From Loigolactobacillus binensis (GTDB lineage Bacteria > Bacillota > Bacilli > Lactobacillales > Lactobacillaceae): a DNA stretch of 64,000 nt. The stretch covers positions 1-64,000 of the forward strand of contig NZ_BJDN01000005.1 of NCBI RefSeq assembly GCF_005405165.1, given 5' to 3'. The position numbers and the translations under genes are program-made. Position 1 is the first letter of the stretch. Each line of letters opens with the position of its first letter. This document shows, piece after piece, positions 36,250 to 44,873 of this stretch. The notes below the pieces were generated by a model. That model had not been told where the DNA came from, searched no databases, and saw only the letters and a program-made list of their open reading frames with translations.

Positions 36250-37062
36250 ATGCCTATAAAATTAATTGCCACTGATATCGACGGTACCTTTCTCAACGAT
36301 CAACACGAATACGCGATCGACCGTTTCAATGAATTACTGCAAACCATGCAGCAGCGTCAGATCCATTTTGTTATTGCCAGTGGTAACCATTATGGGCATC
36401 TGGTGGATATTTTTACGGCAAAATCACGGATCAACACGTTTATGGCCGAAAACGGCGCCTTAATCATGGATGGTTCCACCGTTGTGGCCGAAAAACAATT
36501 GCCGCTATTAACCATGCAGCAATTACTCAAAACGCTTCACGATGATCCCTTCCTAAAACCAGATTCCGTACGTTTATCTGGTCAGCACGCTAGCTATATG
36601 AATCGAACCGACCCAGATATCAATATTCCGGAAATTCGTTACTACATTAGCAATTTGCAGTTAGTCGACGATATTGCTCAGGTCACCGACCACATTTACA
36701 AGGTCAACGTGGCCTGGAAGCATGCTGCCAGTAAAGAAAAAGCGGACTATCTAAATGCCAAGTTCCCTGGCGCTTTCCACGCAACTGCCAGTGGTTATGG
36801 TGGTATTGATGTGATCCCAGCCGGCATTAACAAAGGCGTTGGCCTACAAGAACTAGAAGATTATTGGCAATTGACACCTGCCGAAGTAGCCGCCTTTGGT
36901 GATAATTATAATGATCTGGAAATGTTAAGTCGCGCTAAATACGGCTATGCCATGCTTAATGCCGAAGCCGCAGTGCGCAAACAGGCCGCTTTCACAACAC
37001 GCTTAGATAATAATCATTTTGGCGTATTAGATACGATCGAACAACTGTTGTTAGCAGATTGA
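36250..37062 (+). CDS. Cof-type HAD phosphatase, copy 2 of tandem pair
   Basis: This 270-residue paralogue of the preceding gene starts IKLIATDIDGTFLNDQHEY and has motif IV FGDNYNDLEML. Most differences lie in the cap domain, including a small insertion around RTDPDINIPEIRYY where copy 1 has KTETIDEYVRYF. That suggests changed substrate preference after duplication. GGAGG lies 8 bases before ATG 36250, so this rather than 36199 is the start. Confidence 0.92.
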   Translation: MPIKLIATDIDGTFLNDQHEYAIDRFNELLQTMQQRQIHFVIASGNHYGHLVDIFTAKSRINTFMAENGALIMDGSTVVAEKQLPLLTMQQLLKTLHDDPFLKPDSVRLSGQHASYMNRTDPDINIPEIRYYISNLQLVDDIAQVTDHIYKVNVAWKHAASKEKADYLNAKFPGAFHATASGYGGIDVIPAGINKGVGLQELEDYWQLTPAEVAAFGDNYNDLEMLSRAKYGYAMLNAEAAVRKQAAFTTRLDNNHFGVLDTIEQLLLAD

Positions 37063-37142
37063 CATGTGTACTGATCAATCGAAAAAGCGGCTGCGGTCGC
37101 TTTTTTGCTACCATAAAAAACATAGAAGACAGAAGGTTTAAA

Positions 37143-37835
37143 ATGCATTACTCAACTTTATTATTTGACCTTGACGATACATTACTCGATTTTCAGGCGG
37201 CGGAATATGCTGCTTTGACGCAACTTTTTGCGCAAACACACCACAAACTAACACCAACACTGCGATCCCAGTATCACGACCTGAATCAACAAATGTGGCA
37301 GGATTACGAATTAGGTAACTTGACACGCAGGGATTTATTAGCGACACGCTTTACAAAATTCTTTACCACATTAGGTGAAACCGTCGACGGACCGGCTTAT
37401 GAAAAACTATATCGCCAGTCACTGGCTGAAGGCCATCAAAAAATAACCGAGGCCACTGAGTTATTAGCAACACTGAAGCAGGCAGGTTACCATTTGTTTG
37501 TCGCTTCAAATGGGATCGGTCAGACGCAGCGCAAGCGCCTGACTGCTTCAGGTTTGATCACTTATTTCGATGATATTTTTGTGTCCGAAGAGCTGCAGGC
37601 CCAAAAGCCGACACCGGAATTTTTCAAACGCGCCGCAGCCCAAATTCCCAACTTCAAAAGTGCGCAAACGCTGATGATCGGTGATTCACTCACTTCTGAT
37701 ATCAAGGGCGGCGCTGCCAGTGGCTTAGATACGGTCTGGTATGATCCCCACTTCCAAGCCAACCGCACTGGGATCCTACCAACTTATCAAATCGATCACC
37801 TGCTGGAACTAGTCAACCTGCTACAAGCCGCATGA
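37143..37835 (+). CDS. YjjG-family HAD pyrimidine 5'-nucleotidase
   Basis: This 230-residue HAD hydrolase with a helical cap has motif I LLFDLDDTLLDFQAAE, motif II FVASNGIG, a lysine in QKPTPEFF and motif IV IGDSLTSDIKGG. YjjG-type enzymes dephosphorylate non-canonical pyrimidine nucleotides. ATG 37143 follows AGAAGG; the upstream part of the frame (from 37059) has no site. It is a distant relative of the two Cof-type genes before it, not a third copy. Confidence 0.9.
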   Translation: MHYSTLLFDLDDTLLDFQAAEYAALTQLFAQTHHKLTPTLRSQYHDLNQQMWQDYELGNLTRRDLLATRFTKFFTTLGETVDGPAYEKLYRQSLAEGHQKITEATELLATLKQAGYHLFVASNGIGQTQRKRLTASGLITYFDDIFVSEELQAQKPTPEFFKRAAAQIPNFKSAQTLMIGDSLTSDIKGGAASGLDTVWYDPHFQANRTGILPTYQIDHLLELVNLLQAA

Positions 37836-37902
37836 GGAAAATAATGCGCCAATCTGCGCACCTTGCCAAACACCCGCTAACTTCAATTAAGCTACAGCAC
37901 GC

Positions 37903-37948
37903 AATAGCGCCAGTAAAAGTAGCAAAAACTACTTTTACTGGCGCTATT
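37903..37948. terminator. bidirectional terminator, 20-bp perfect stem
   Basis: Twenty-base arms (37903-37922 and 37929-37948) pair perfectly around a 6-base loop, with T-rich flanks outward. It serves the YjjG-like gene and the convergent methionine gene. The core gccagtaaaagtag recurs in the terminator at 19230-19276. Confidence 0.88.
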
Positions 37949-38030
37949 TATTTACGTTTTTAAAATTGTTGTTGACCGTTTGATTCAAGTTAATGGTGTG
38001 CTTTAATCACAAATCGCTGTTCAGTCCTTT

Positions 38031-39884
38031 TCACACATTAACCGTGTTTTTAGCCTGAACATACTTAACCAATTCCAACGAGATCTCGTGATGCCGCAAA
38101 GGCGTATTGATGTGCACCCCATTGAAATCGGCACAGATCGCATCAATCGTTTCTTTGGCGATTTGGATGCCGACTTCACGTTCATTACCAGCAGCTTCTG
38201 CCTGTTGCATCCGCGCTAAAGTATCGTCGGCTAAACGAATACCTGGCACTTCATGATGTAGGAAGTTAGCGTTCCGGTAAGACAGTAACGGCATGACGCC
38301 AACAAAAACTGGCGTAGTGATGCCTTGTTCATCAAGGGCCGTGCGCAAAGCATGCACCTTTTCAATATCAAACACTGGCTGGGTGATAATAAAATCAGCC
38401 CCATAAGCCACCTTTTTAGCGATCATTTTACAAGCACGATCAACGCTGCGCACATTGGGGTTAAACGCACCACCAACGGCAAAGTTAGTTTTTTCCTGTA
38501 AATGGCGGCCAGTTGGCGAAATACCAGCATTAAATTTCTTGATCATTTGCATTAATTCAACGGAATGTAGATCGTAAACCGAAGTGGCACCCGGTAGATC
38601 GCCGACCTTGGCTGGATCACCGGTGATCACCAAAATATTGGAAATTCCCAGTGTGTGTAGGCCCATGATCTCCGCCTGTAAACCGATCAAGTTATGATCC
38701 CGCGTTGTTAAATGTACCAGCGGCGTGATCCCGTACTGATATTTTAATTGCGCCGCTAACGCCACATTGCTGATCGTCGGGTTAGCCAACGGTCCATCCG
38801 ACAAAGTAATGGCCCCGACACCGGCCTGATTTAATGCCTGTGCTCCCCGAAAAAACTTAGCCGTGGCAAATGTCTTTGGTGGATCCAGCTCGACTAACGC
38901 AACCTTTTCCTGGCGAACTTGTTGCAGAAAATCATGTTGCCGCGGATCGGCGGCCGCCGGTGGCGTTACAGCCGCCTGCGGGGTCACGATTTTAGTTGTG
39001 ATCGGTTGACGCGATTGCAAGCCAGCAACCAATCCTTTGATATGCGCTGGAGTGGTGCCACAACAACCACCGATCAAATGCGCTCCTTGCTGCTGGAAGA
39101 TCGCGCTATAATTTTCAAAATACTCCGCCGGACTATCGTAAACTGTTTTGCCATCCTGAACATCAGGTAACCCAGCGTTAGGATAAACGGCTAAAACCGA
39201 ATTCTCTGGTAAATTAACACTTTCAAAGGCACGACTCATGTTATATGGACCTAAGCGGCAGTTAGCACCAACAGCGTCGGCCCCTAAAGCGGCCAGCTCC
39301 TGTAAGGCAGTATTTAGATCCGTGCCATCTTGTAACACTCCCGGTTCATACATGGTAACGTTAGCAACCACCGGTAAATCCGTTAACTGGCGGACAATTT
39401 TAAATGCCCGCTTCAGCTCGTTAATATCATAGTAAGTTTCCAGCAAAATGCCGTCGATTGCTTGGGTATTCAATAAATATTCGGCTTGTTCTTGCACACC
39501 AGCATCAATTTCTTCAGCCGTCAAAGGTTCAATCTCTGTATCGGTGATCCCAGCGATTCCACCGATCGTGCCTAAAACGTAAACCGGATGTTCCGCCGCA
39601 ACTTGGGCTGTATGTGCTAAACTAACCGCTGCTTCATTGATAGCCTTCGTTTTATCGGCGAGGCCATAGCGATTTAACTTGATCCGATTAGCCGCATAAG
39701 TGTTGGTTTGGATCACATCGGCCCCCGCCGCAATATAGGCTTGATGAATCTTGAGAATATCGCCGCCATGGGTCAGATTCAACCCTTCAAATGCGGAATT
39801 CACGCCATATTGACTATAAAGCAACGTTCCCATGGCACCATCGGCGATCAAAACTTGCTGTTGTAAGGCTTCCTTGAAACTCAT
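38031..39884 (-). CDS. homocysteine S-methyltransferase / methylenetetrahydrofolate reductase fusion
   Basis: This bifunctional protein has 617 residues (YitJ-type). Residues 1-290 form the homocysteine methyltransferase domain with zinc cysteines Cys209 (GANCRLG) and Cys274-Cys275 (GGCCGTTP). Residues 320-610 form the MTHFR domain that makes 5-methyl-THF (FAVGGAFNPN, ADFIITQPVFD). It lies 23 bases after metE and so is in the T-box operon: the MTHFR domain supplies methyl-THF for MetE. Start ATG follows TGGAGGAGTCAA. Confidence 0.93.
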   Translation of the reverse strand: MSFKEALQQQVLIADGAMGTLLYSQYGVNSAFEGLNLTHGGDILKIHQAYIAAGADVIQTNTYAANRIKLNRYGLADKTKAINEAAVSLAHTAQVAAEHPVYVLGTIGGIAGITDTEIEPLTAEEIDAGVQEQAEYLLNTQAIDGILLETYYDINELKRAFKIVRQLTDLPVVANVTMYEPGVLQDGTDLNTALQELAALGADAVGANCRLGPYNMSRAFESVNLPENSVLAVYPNAGLPDVQDGKTVYDSPAEYFENYSAIFQQQGAHLIGGCCGTTPAHIKGLVAGLQSRQPITTKIVTPQAAVTPPAAADPRQHDFLQQVRQEKVALVELDPPKTFATAKFFRGAQALNQAGVGAITLSDGPLANPTISNVALAAQLKYQYGITPLVHLTTRDHNLIGLQAEIMGLHTLGISNILVITGDPAKVGDLPGATSVYDLHSVELMQMIKKFNAGISPTGRHLQEKTNFAVGGAFNPNVRSVDRACKMIAKKVAYGADFIITQPVFDIEKVHALRTALDEQGITTPVFVGVMPLLSYRNANFLHHEVPGIRLADDTLARMQQAEAAGNEREVGIQIAKETIDAICADFNGVHINTPLRHHEISLELVKYVQAKNTVNV

Positions 39885-39907
39885 TTGACTCCTCCATTCA
39901 CCCTGAA

Positions 39908-42196
39908 CTATTCGGTAACGCCTAATTTAGCCCGCACATTATTCCGTGCTTGCACCATATTGCGCAAAGCCGCAATTGTTTCCGGTTCCTTGCGGGTCTT
40001 CAAACCACAATCAGGATTGATCCAGAATTGATGAATATCGATCACCTGCAAGGCACGATCAATATTTTGTTCGATTTCCGCAACTGAAGGCACCCGCGGA
40101 CTATGAATATCGTAAACACCTAAACCGATCTGCTTATCGTACTTCGTTTGTTCAAAGGCCTTAATACTCTCACCGTGTGAACGCGAAGATTCAATCGAGA
40201 TCACGTCGGCATCCAACGCGCTGATCGCTGGCAAAATATCTTCAAAATCGGAATAGCACATATGGGTATGAATTTGGGTCTCGTCCTTAACCCCTGTGGT
40301 AGTGATCTTGAATGCTTTGACGGCATTAGCTAAATAATCAGCGCGGTAACGCGGTTTCAAAGGTAAGCCTTCCCGTAAAGCAGGTTCGTCAACCTGAATG
40401 ATCTTGATTCCTGCATCTTCTAAGGCTTTAACTTCATGCCGCAACGCCAAACCAATTTGGTCAGCAACAAGATTTTTAGCCAAATCATCACGTACAAAAC
40501 TCCAGTTGATGATCGTAACCGCTGAGGTCAGCATCCCTTTGACTAACTTATTGGTTTGTTTTTGTGCAAAAACCGTATCGCGTACCGTAATTGGTTCAGT
40601 CCATTGCACATCCCCAAAGACAACTGGTGGTTTGACCCCACGGGAACCATAGCTTTGAACCCAGCCATTTTGCGTGGTTGTAAAGCCCTTTAGTTTCTGT
40701 CCAAAGTATTCCACCATATCAGTCCGTTCAAATTCGCCATGAACTAACACATCAATGTCAAGATCTTCTTGAATTTTCAACCAACGTTTAGCTTCTTGAT
40801 CCAAGAAAGCTTGATAATCTGCTGTTGATAAGTCACCTTTGCGCCAAGCTTTCCGGTGTGAACGGACTTCAGCCGATTGCGGAAAGCTACCGATCGTCGT
40901 TGTTGGTAATAACGGCAGGTTCAATACTTTCTGGGCTTTGACCCGTTCTGGATAAGCGGAATGGCGTTCAGTTGGTGCAGCAAGTACTGCCTTGACTGCT
41001 TTGGCCACCTCCGGATTGTTACGATGCTCAGAATGATTTAGCTGGTCTAAGGCCACTTGGCTCGCCGTTAATTCGGCAGTAACATCGTCACCGTTAGCAG
41101 CTTTGGTCAAAGTAACGATCTCCGCTAATTTTTGGTCCGCAAAAGCTAGCCCATTTTTGATCACTGGATCTAGTTTGTGTTCGTTAGCCGTGGTGATCGG
41201 CACGTGTAACAATGAGTTGGAAGGTTGCAACCATAATTGCGCGCTTGCTACCTTATCCCGCAACTGTGCGACTAATTCTTGCTTAGCACTTAGATCGCTG
41301 CGCCAAATATTACGCCCATCGACCACCCCAGCAGCTAAAACCTTAGTTTCAGGGAAGCCATATTTTTGTAATGCTTGTAAGTTTTCACCATGATCATGGA
41401 CAAAATCAAGTCCAAAACCTTCGGCTGGTAAATTAACGATCGCCGAATAGTCATCTAATGAAGCGAAATAAGTCTGAACCAAAACGTTAACTTTTGGCGC
41501 CGCTTCGTGTAAAACTTCCAAGGCATGCCGGTAAAGTGCAATTTCGGCCTTATCCGTAGTCACCAAAGTAGGTTCATCTAACTGGATCCATTTTGCCCCG
41601 GCAGCTGCTAATTCACGGAAAACTTGGACATAAAGTGGCAATAATTCGTCTAATAACTGACTTAAAAGTTCGCCGCTAACGTAAGCATCATTAACCTTAC
41701 TGAGCTTTAAGAAACTAACTGGACCTAAAATAACGGGCTTGCCGTCAATACCTAATTCGGCCTTAGCTTCGTTGTAATAAGTTAACCACCGATTATCCAA
41801 TAACTTGAATTGGACATGATCTAATTCTGGCACAATGTAATGGTAGTTAGTGTTGAACCACTTCGTCATTTCAGCGGCCACGGCCTCCTTAGTGCCCCGA
41901 GCAACACTGTAATAAGCGGCCAAGCTCAACTTTTCGTTGAATTGACCAAAACGCTGTGGGACAGCACCAAAAGCGACTGCTGTATCTAACACATGATCAT
42001 AATTTGAATAATCAGCCACTGGGATCAGATCAACGCCAGCCACTTGTTGCTTTTTCAAATTAGCTAAACGTAAAGCCTTGGTCTGCGCGGTAAACTCAGT
42101 TTCATCAATTTTATGACTCCATAAATGCTCTAGTAAAAACTTCCATTCCCGTTTTTCACCTAACCGTGGATAACCTTGATTACTACTTTTTACCAT
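39908..42196 (-). CDS. metE: cobalamin-independent methionine synthase
   Basis: This 762-residue MetE transfers the methyl group from methyl-THF-polyglutamate to homocysteine. The double-barrel family length is complete. Zinc ligands are His645 and Cys647 (HTHMCYSD), Glu669 and Cys730 (NPDCGLKTR). [11 protein letters not shown] near the start is the family N-terminus. It is the first gene of the Met T-box operon. AGGAGG lies 10 bases before the ATG. Confidence 0.96.
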   Translation of the reverse strand: MVKSSNQGYPRLGEKREWKFLLEHLWSHKIDETEFTAQTKALRLANLKKQQVAGVDLIPVADYSNYDHVLDTAVAFGAVPQRFGQFNEKLSLAAYYSVARGTKEAVAAEMTKWFNTNYHYIVPELDHVQFKLLDNRWLTYYNEAKAELGIDGKPVILGPVSFLKLSKVNDAYVSGELLSQLLDELLPLYVQVFRELAAAGAKWIQLDEPTLVTTDKAEIALYRHALEVLHEAAPKVNVLVQTYFASLDDYSAIVNLPAEGFGLDFVHDHGENLQALQKYGFPETKVLAAGVVDGRNIWRSDLSAKQELVAQLRDKVASAQLWLQPSNSLLHVPITTANEHKLDPVIKNGLAFADQKLAEIVTLTKAANGDDVTAELTASQVALDQLNHSEHRNNPEVAKAVKAVLAAPTERHSAYPERVKAQKVLNLPLLPTTTIGSFPQSAEVRSHRKAWRKGDLSTADYQAFLDQEAKRWLKIQEDLDIDVLVHGEFERTDMVEYFGQKLKGFTTTQNGWVQSYGSRGVKPPVVFGDVQWTEPITVRDTVFAQKQTNKLVKGMLTSAVTIINWSFVRDDLAKNLVADQIGLALRHEVKALEDAGIKIIQVDEPALREGLPLKPRYRADYLANAVKAFKITTTGVKDETQIHTHMCYSDFEDILPAISALDADVISIESSRSHGESIKAFEQTKYDKQIGLGVYDIHSPRVPSVAEIEQNIDRALQVIDIHQFWINPDCGLKTRKEPETIAALRNMVQARNNVRAKLGVTE

Positions 42197-42227
42197 AATT
42201 TCTCATCCTCCTATGTATTTAACGATA

Positions 42228-42505
42228 CAAAAAAAGCGCCAGCCTTTGTATAACAAAGGACGACGCTTCTGCGTTCGCGGTACCACCTTATTTTTCCAAC
42301 ACCTCACAGTGTTGAACTCTACCAGTACGTTGCTTAGGCAACAGACTGTGGTGCGGTATCGGGCACAACCGTTGGTAACTAACCGAAGCTCGTTACCAAA
42401 CGCTCGGGGGTCATCTTCATCACTGATGCGCCATTCCTTTTCACTAACGGAACTCTCTGCAGGCTTTCTCAGCAATTACTTTCCTCGTCTTAACGTTCTC
42501 ATTCA
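42228..42505 (-). promoter_or_regulatory. methionine T-box riboswitch
   Basis: The conserved AGGTGGTACCGCG lies at 42288-42276. The terminator stem (42254-42267 with 42235-42248) is followed by seven Ts. AGTA on the 5' side and GAAGATG on the 3' side (42418-42412) give a plausible specifier loop with an AUG specifier. The distance between GAA and the triplet is one base longer than in the his leader, so the specifier is less certain than the class. Confidence 0.9.
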
Positions 42506-42523
42506 ATTTTAATCAGTGGCTAG

Positions 42524-42552
42524 AGAATACCACCAGAAATTTAACTTGTCAA
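42524..42552 (-). promoter_or_regulatory. promoter of metE operon
   Basis: TTGACA (42552-42547) and TATTCT (42529-42524) are separated by 17 bases just upstream of the T-box. Confidence 0.8.
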
Positions 42553-42597
42553 CCATGATAATTTTTTTCAATACTAGGCGTCACCGGATATAGCCAG

Positions 42598-42603
42598 TAT
42601 AAT
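42598..42603 (+). promoter_or_regulatory. -10 element of CadD-like gene
   Basis: TATAAT lies 22 bases before the start codon and just before GGAGGAACG. The leader is thus very short. No clear -35 is present. Confidence 0.5.
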
Positions 42604-42624
42604 AAACGCAGGAGGAACGCTTTT

Positions 42625-43230
42625 ATGCTAAAAACAATTCTCACGGCTATTATCTTATATGCTTCGACAGCATTAGATTTATTAGTGATTTTAATGCTGA
42701 TTTTTTCAAAATATCCTGATCGTAGTGCTCGCCGCGATATTTACATTGGCCAATACGTCGGCTCACTGTTCTTAATTGCGGTCAGTTTATTTTTTGCCTT
42801 TGTGCTCCACTACGTTCCGCAAAAATGGCTACTCGGTTTTCTCGGCCTGATCCCGATCGCTTTTGGGATCAAATATTTGATCAGCGATGAAGATGAAGCC
42901 GCAGAAGTTGACGAAAAATTAGCCCAACGGCAGCATAAAAATTTGCTGGCCACCGTGGCACTGATGACCGTGGCCTCGTGCGGCGCCGATAATATTGGTT
43001 TGTTCGTTCCCTATTTTGTTTCGCTGACTTTACTGCAACTGGCCGTAACCTTGCTGGTCTTCATCATCTGCATTTACTTATTGGTTTTTTGTGGTGAAAA
43101 ATTTGTCCACATCAGTTTCGTCAAAGTTTTCCTTGCTCGCTATGGCAATTGGATCATGGCGTTGATCTACATCGGTTTAGGCGGATTGATCATCTGGGAA
43201 AGTGGTACGTTGCAACATTTTATAAACTAA
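42625..43230 (+). CDS. CadD-family cadmium/cation exporter
   Basis: This 201-residue membrane protein has five or six helices and the CadD (cadmium resistance transporter) layout: STALDLLVILMLIF, YIGQYVGS, GLIPIAFGIKYL and ASCGADNIGLFVPYF, the last containing a Cys and Asp typical of the family. An acidic cytosolic loop (SDEDEAAEVDEK, about 92-103) separates the halves. No CadC/ArsR regulator is adjacent. The substrate (Cd2+ or another divalent or monovalent cation) is inferred from family only. Confidence 0.85.
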   Translation: MLKTILTAIILYASTALDLLVILMLIFSKYPDRSARRDIYIGQYVGSLFLIAVSLFFAFVLHYVPQKWLLGFLGLIPIAFGIKYLISDEDEAAEVDEKLAQRQHKNLLATVALMTVASCGADNIGLFVPYFVSLTLLQLAVTLLVFIICIYLLVFCGEKFVHISFVKVFLARYGNWIMALIYIGLGGLIIWESGTLQHFIN

Positions 43231-43293
43231 AAGTGACCCGTACACCGATAACGGGTACCAGTACGTTGGGCCAGCTTGCGTGGAGAGGCCGAA

Positions 43294-43329
43294 AAGGAGT
43301 CGCGCCATAAATCGCAGGCGCAACTCCTT
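43294..43329. terminator. terminator between CadD-like gene and pnuC
   Basis: AAGGAGTCGCGCC and GGCGCAACTCCTT pair with one mismatch and are flanked by short A/T runs. It lies between convergent genes. The arm sequence resembles the hairpin at 3391-3425. Confidence 0.7.
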
Positions 43330-43333
43330 CAGA

Positions 43334-44089
43334 TCAATTCTTATCTAATTGTAAATTAGCGGCATACTTGGTTTCTTGAGCAACGACCCGTGCCCGTTCT
43401 TTTTTGTTGTACCATGGGGAGATGGTGAAGGCCAAAACATCGTTGGCTAAGTAAATTGAACTATTGATAAACATTGCTAACGTCGCCGAACCTTGCCGGA
43501 AAGAGATGAACCAAAGGACCATCTGGGCTAAACCAGAGGCAACCCACCAGAAATACTGATTGTTAAAGCGTAAGAAACAGATCACGCCGGCAGTCAAACT
43601 GATTGAGAAGCTGATCGCATCGATCCAAGGCCGCGGATCATCGGTCAACGCTTGAATCAAATACCCAGAAACACCATAAACGATCAAAGTAGCAATCACC
43701 GCAATGCTCCAGCTACCGGCAGTAAACTTGCGGATCTTTGCGGCCATATTGACATTCCAACTGGCACTAAGTAAAACGGGAATATCCAATGTGATCATAT
43801 AGGCAATCTGTTCACCAATACTCAGATAATTTTTAGCGGCATAACCAGTAATGATGAAACAAATTGCGGATAAAATCCCGAGCCAACCATTAACCGACTT
43901 AGCGGCATTGATCGCCAATACACATAAAACCCCTAATGTGGTCCCGATAAAGGTTAAAACGGTTAATGGTGTAATATTATTGCTAACTAGGTTCATGACT
44001 TGACAGCCTAAACTGAAGAAAAATAGATAATAGTTCTGCTGCGGCCAGCCCTTTAACTGATGCGATAAGAATTTAATATAATTGCTCAT
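43334..44089 (-). CDS. pnuC: nicotinamide riboside transporter
   Basis: This 251-residue membrane protein with about seven helices matches PnuC: GWPQQNYYLFFFSLGCQV at the start, an aromatic-rich helix YFWWVASGLAQMVLWF and ISPWYNKKER before a charged tail. PnuC imports nicotinamide riboside for NAD synthesis. No nadR-like kinase gene lies in the window. The start follows AGAGGAGACACATA. A palindrome lies in its leader at 44158-44173. Confidence 0.92.
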   Translation of the reverse strand: MSNYIKFLSHQLKGWPQQNYYLFFFSLGCQVMNLVSNNITPLTVLTFIGTTLGVLCVLAINAAKSVNGWLGILSAICFIITGYAAKNYLSIGEQIAYMITLDIPVLLSASWNVNMAAKIRKFTAGSWSIAVIATLIVYGVSGYLIQALTDDPRPWIDAISFSISLTAGVICFLRFNNQYFWWVASGLAQMVLWFISFRQGSATLAMFINSSIYLANDVLAFTISPWYNKKERARVVAQETKYAANLQLDKN

Positions 44090-44157
44090 TATGTGTCTCC
44101 TCTATATAAACAGCAACCAGATATATAGTATATAAAATTGCTATATTTAAGTTTTCG

Positions 44158-44203
44158 ACACAACATGTTGTGTTTTTCGTTCGCGACGTTTTCTAGTATA
44201 GCA
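44158..44203 (-). promoter_or_regulatory. pnuC promoter and downstream palindrome
   Basis: An extended -10 TGCTATACT lies at 44203-44195. The perfect 16-bp palindrome ACACAACATGTTGTGT at 44158-44173 lies about 25 bases downstream and could be a repressor operator. The rest of 44204-44391 has no element I can support. Confidence 0.55.
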
Positions 44204-44391
44204 CAGATTTTTTAACGCTGCGCGGTTAATTTTTGCTGACTAAATTGCAGATGATTAATACACCAGCGAAGAAAGCGGTTAAGCTCGCTTTAAAAATTTT
44301 TCAACCAAAAGTAGCGGTAAAAATGACCATACTATTTTTGATCAAAGTTCATTAAACCTAGAAGTGACAAACATTAATTTTTAAAAATTCA

Positions 44392-44408
44392 GGCGCAGCA
44401 GCTGCGCC
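44392..44408. repeat. GC-rich palindrome upstream of S-box promoter
   Basis: GGCGCAGC and GCTGCGCC are perfect complements around one base. It lies 33 bases before the -35 of the riboswitch promoter. Operator or a remnant hairpin; undecided. Confidence 0.4.
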
Positions 44409-44440
44409 CAGTAAAGCGAGGCACCAGCACGCGATAGCGC

Positions 44441-44469
44441 TTGCAATTCTCTAGATAACTTGCTACACT
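44441..44469 (+). promoter_or_regulatory. promoter of SAM-riboswitch transcript
   Basis: TTGCAA (44441-44446) and TACACT (44464-44469) are separated by 17 bases. TGC directly precedes the -10 as in extended promoters. The transcript would start near 44476, just before the riboswitch. Confidence 0.7.
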
Positions 44470-44488
44470 TACAGTGAAATTAGGAACG

Positions 44489-44590
44489 TCTTTATCCAGA
44501 GTGCACGAGGGATCTGGCCCGTTGACCGCACAGCAACCTACCTTAGGCAAGGTGCTAATTCCAGCAGCAAGTAGCTGAGTAGATAAGGAG
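44489..44590 (+). promoter_or_regulatory. SAM-I (S-box) riboswitch
   Basis: The conserved S-box elements occur in order: TTATC-CAGAG, GAGGGATCTGGCCC, a TGA, AGCAACC, AAGGTGCTAATTCC-AGCAG and a closing GATAAGG that pairs with the first TTATC. A terminator at 44610-44645 completes the expression platform. SAM binding should favour termination, so the small ORFs downstream would be made when SAM is scarce. Confidence 0.93.
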
Positions 44591-44599
44591 CGATAACAT

Positions 44600-44662
44600 A
44601 TGATTCCAGCGCTTCTTTCAGCCAAGGCTCAAGGGGCGTTTTTATTTTCAACCAATAACTGA
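44600..44662 (+). CDS. possible 20-aa ORF across the riboswitch terminator
   Basis: ATG 44600 lies 9 bases after AAGGAG, which is itself at the 3' edge of the riboswitch P1 helix. The frame reads MIPALLSAKAQGAFLFSTNN and stops at 44662, 15 bases before the 49-aa gene. Its codons cover the terminator hairpin. It could be a leader peptide whose translation affects the terminator, or chance. No family is recognised. Confidence 0.35.
   Translation: MIPALLSAKAQGAFLFSTNN
44610..44645 (+). terminator. SAM-riboswitch expression-platform terminator
   Basis: CGCTTCTTTCAGCC and GGCTCAAGGGGCG pair with a small internal loop and two T-G wobbles around AA, then GTTTTTATTTTC follows. This is the regulated terminator of the S-box. 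Confidence 0.85.
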
Positions 44663-44677
44663 TTGGAGGAATTCATT

Positions 44678-44827
44678 ATGCGTTTAGGCGAAGAAAATTT
44701 CCGCGGTAAAATCGTGGGACGAACGGACAAGAAAATCAAAAATGATGTTGCGGCTTATTTGATCCAACAGGCGCTTAAAGCTGCGTTAGTTGCCCATGAT
44801 CAAACTAAAAAAGTGGGCGATGAATAA
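44678..44827 (+). CDS. small protein, 49 aa, under SAM-I riboswitch
   Basis: GGAGGAATTC is placed 7-8 bases before ATG 44678. The frame starts MRLGEENFRGKIVGRTDKKI and ends QTKKVGDE. It is basic in the first half, with a hydrophobic helix-like segment (AAYLIQQALKAALVAH) in the second, and no Cys. I do not recognise a family. It is the only gene between the riboswitch and a strong terminator, so the switch seems dedicated to it. A role in methionine/SAM balance is inferred from the control element alone. Confidence 0.75.
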   Translation: MRLGEENFRGKIVGRTDKKIKNDVAAYLIQQALKAALVAHDQTKKVGDE

Positions 44828-44829
44828 AA

Positions 44830-44873
44830 AAATAAGAAGCGTGGGCTGAATTTTCAGTCCGCGCTTCTTATTT
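44830..44873. terminator. bidirectional terminator after the 49-aa gene
   Basis: AATAAGAAGCG-GGGCTGA and TCAGTCCGCGCTTCTTATT form a long stem with one or two mismatches. It overlaps the stop codon of the convergent 64-aa gene. Confidence 0.85.

Noticed and set aside
42203..42512. Open frames of 90-99 codons on both strands over the Met T-box
   Set aside because: They fall wholly within the leader RNA of metE and lack ribosome sites.
44389..44625. 78-codon minus-strand frame across the S-box region
   Set aside because: It is antisense to a clear SAM-I riboswitch and its terminator, has no ribosome site and its codons reflect RNA structure constraints.
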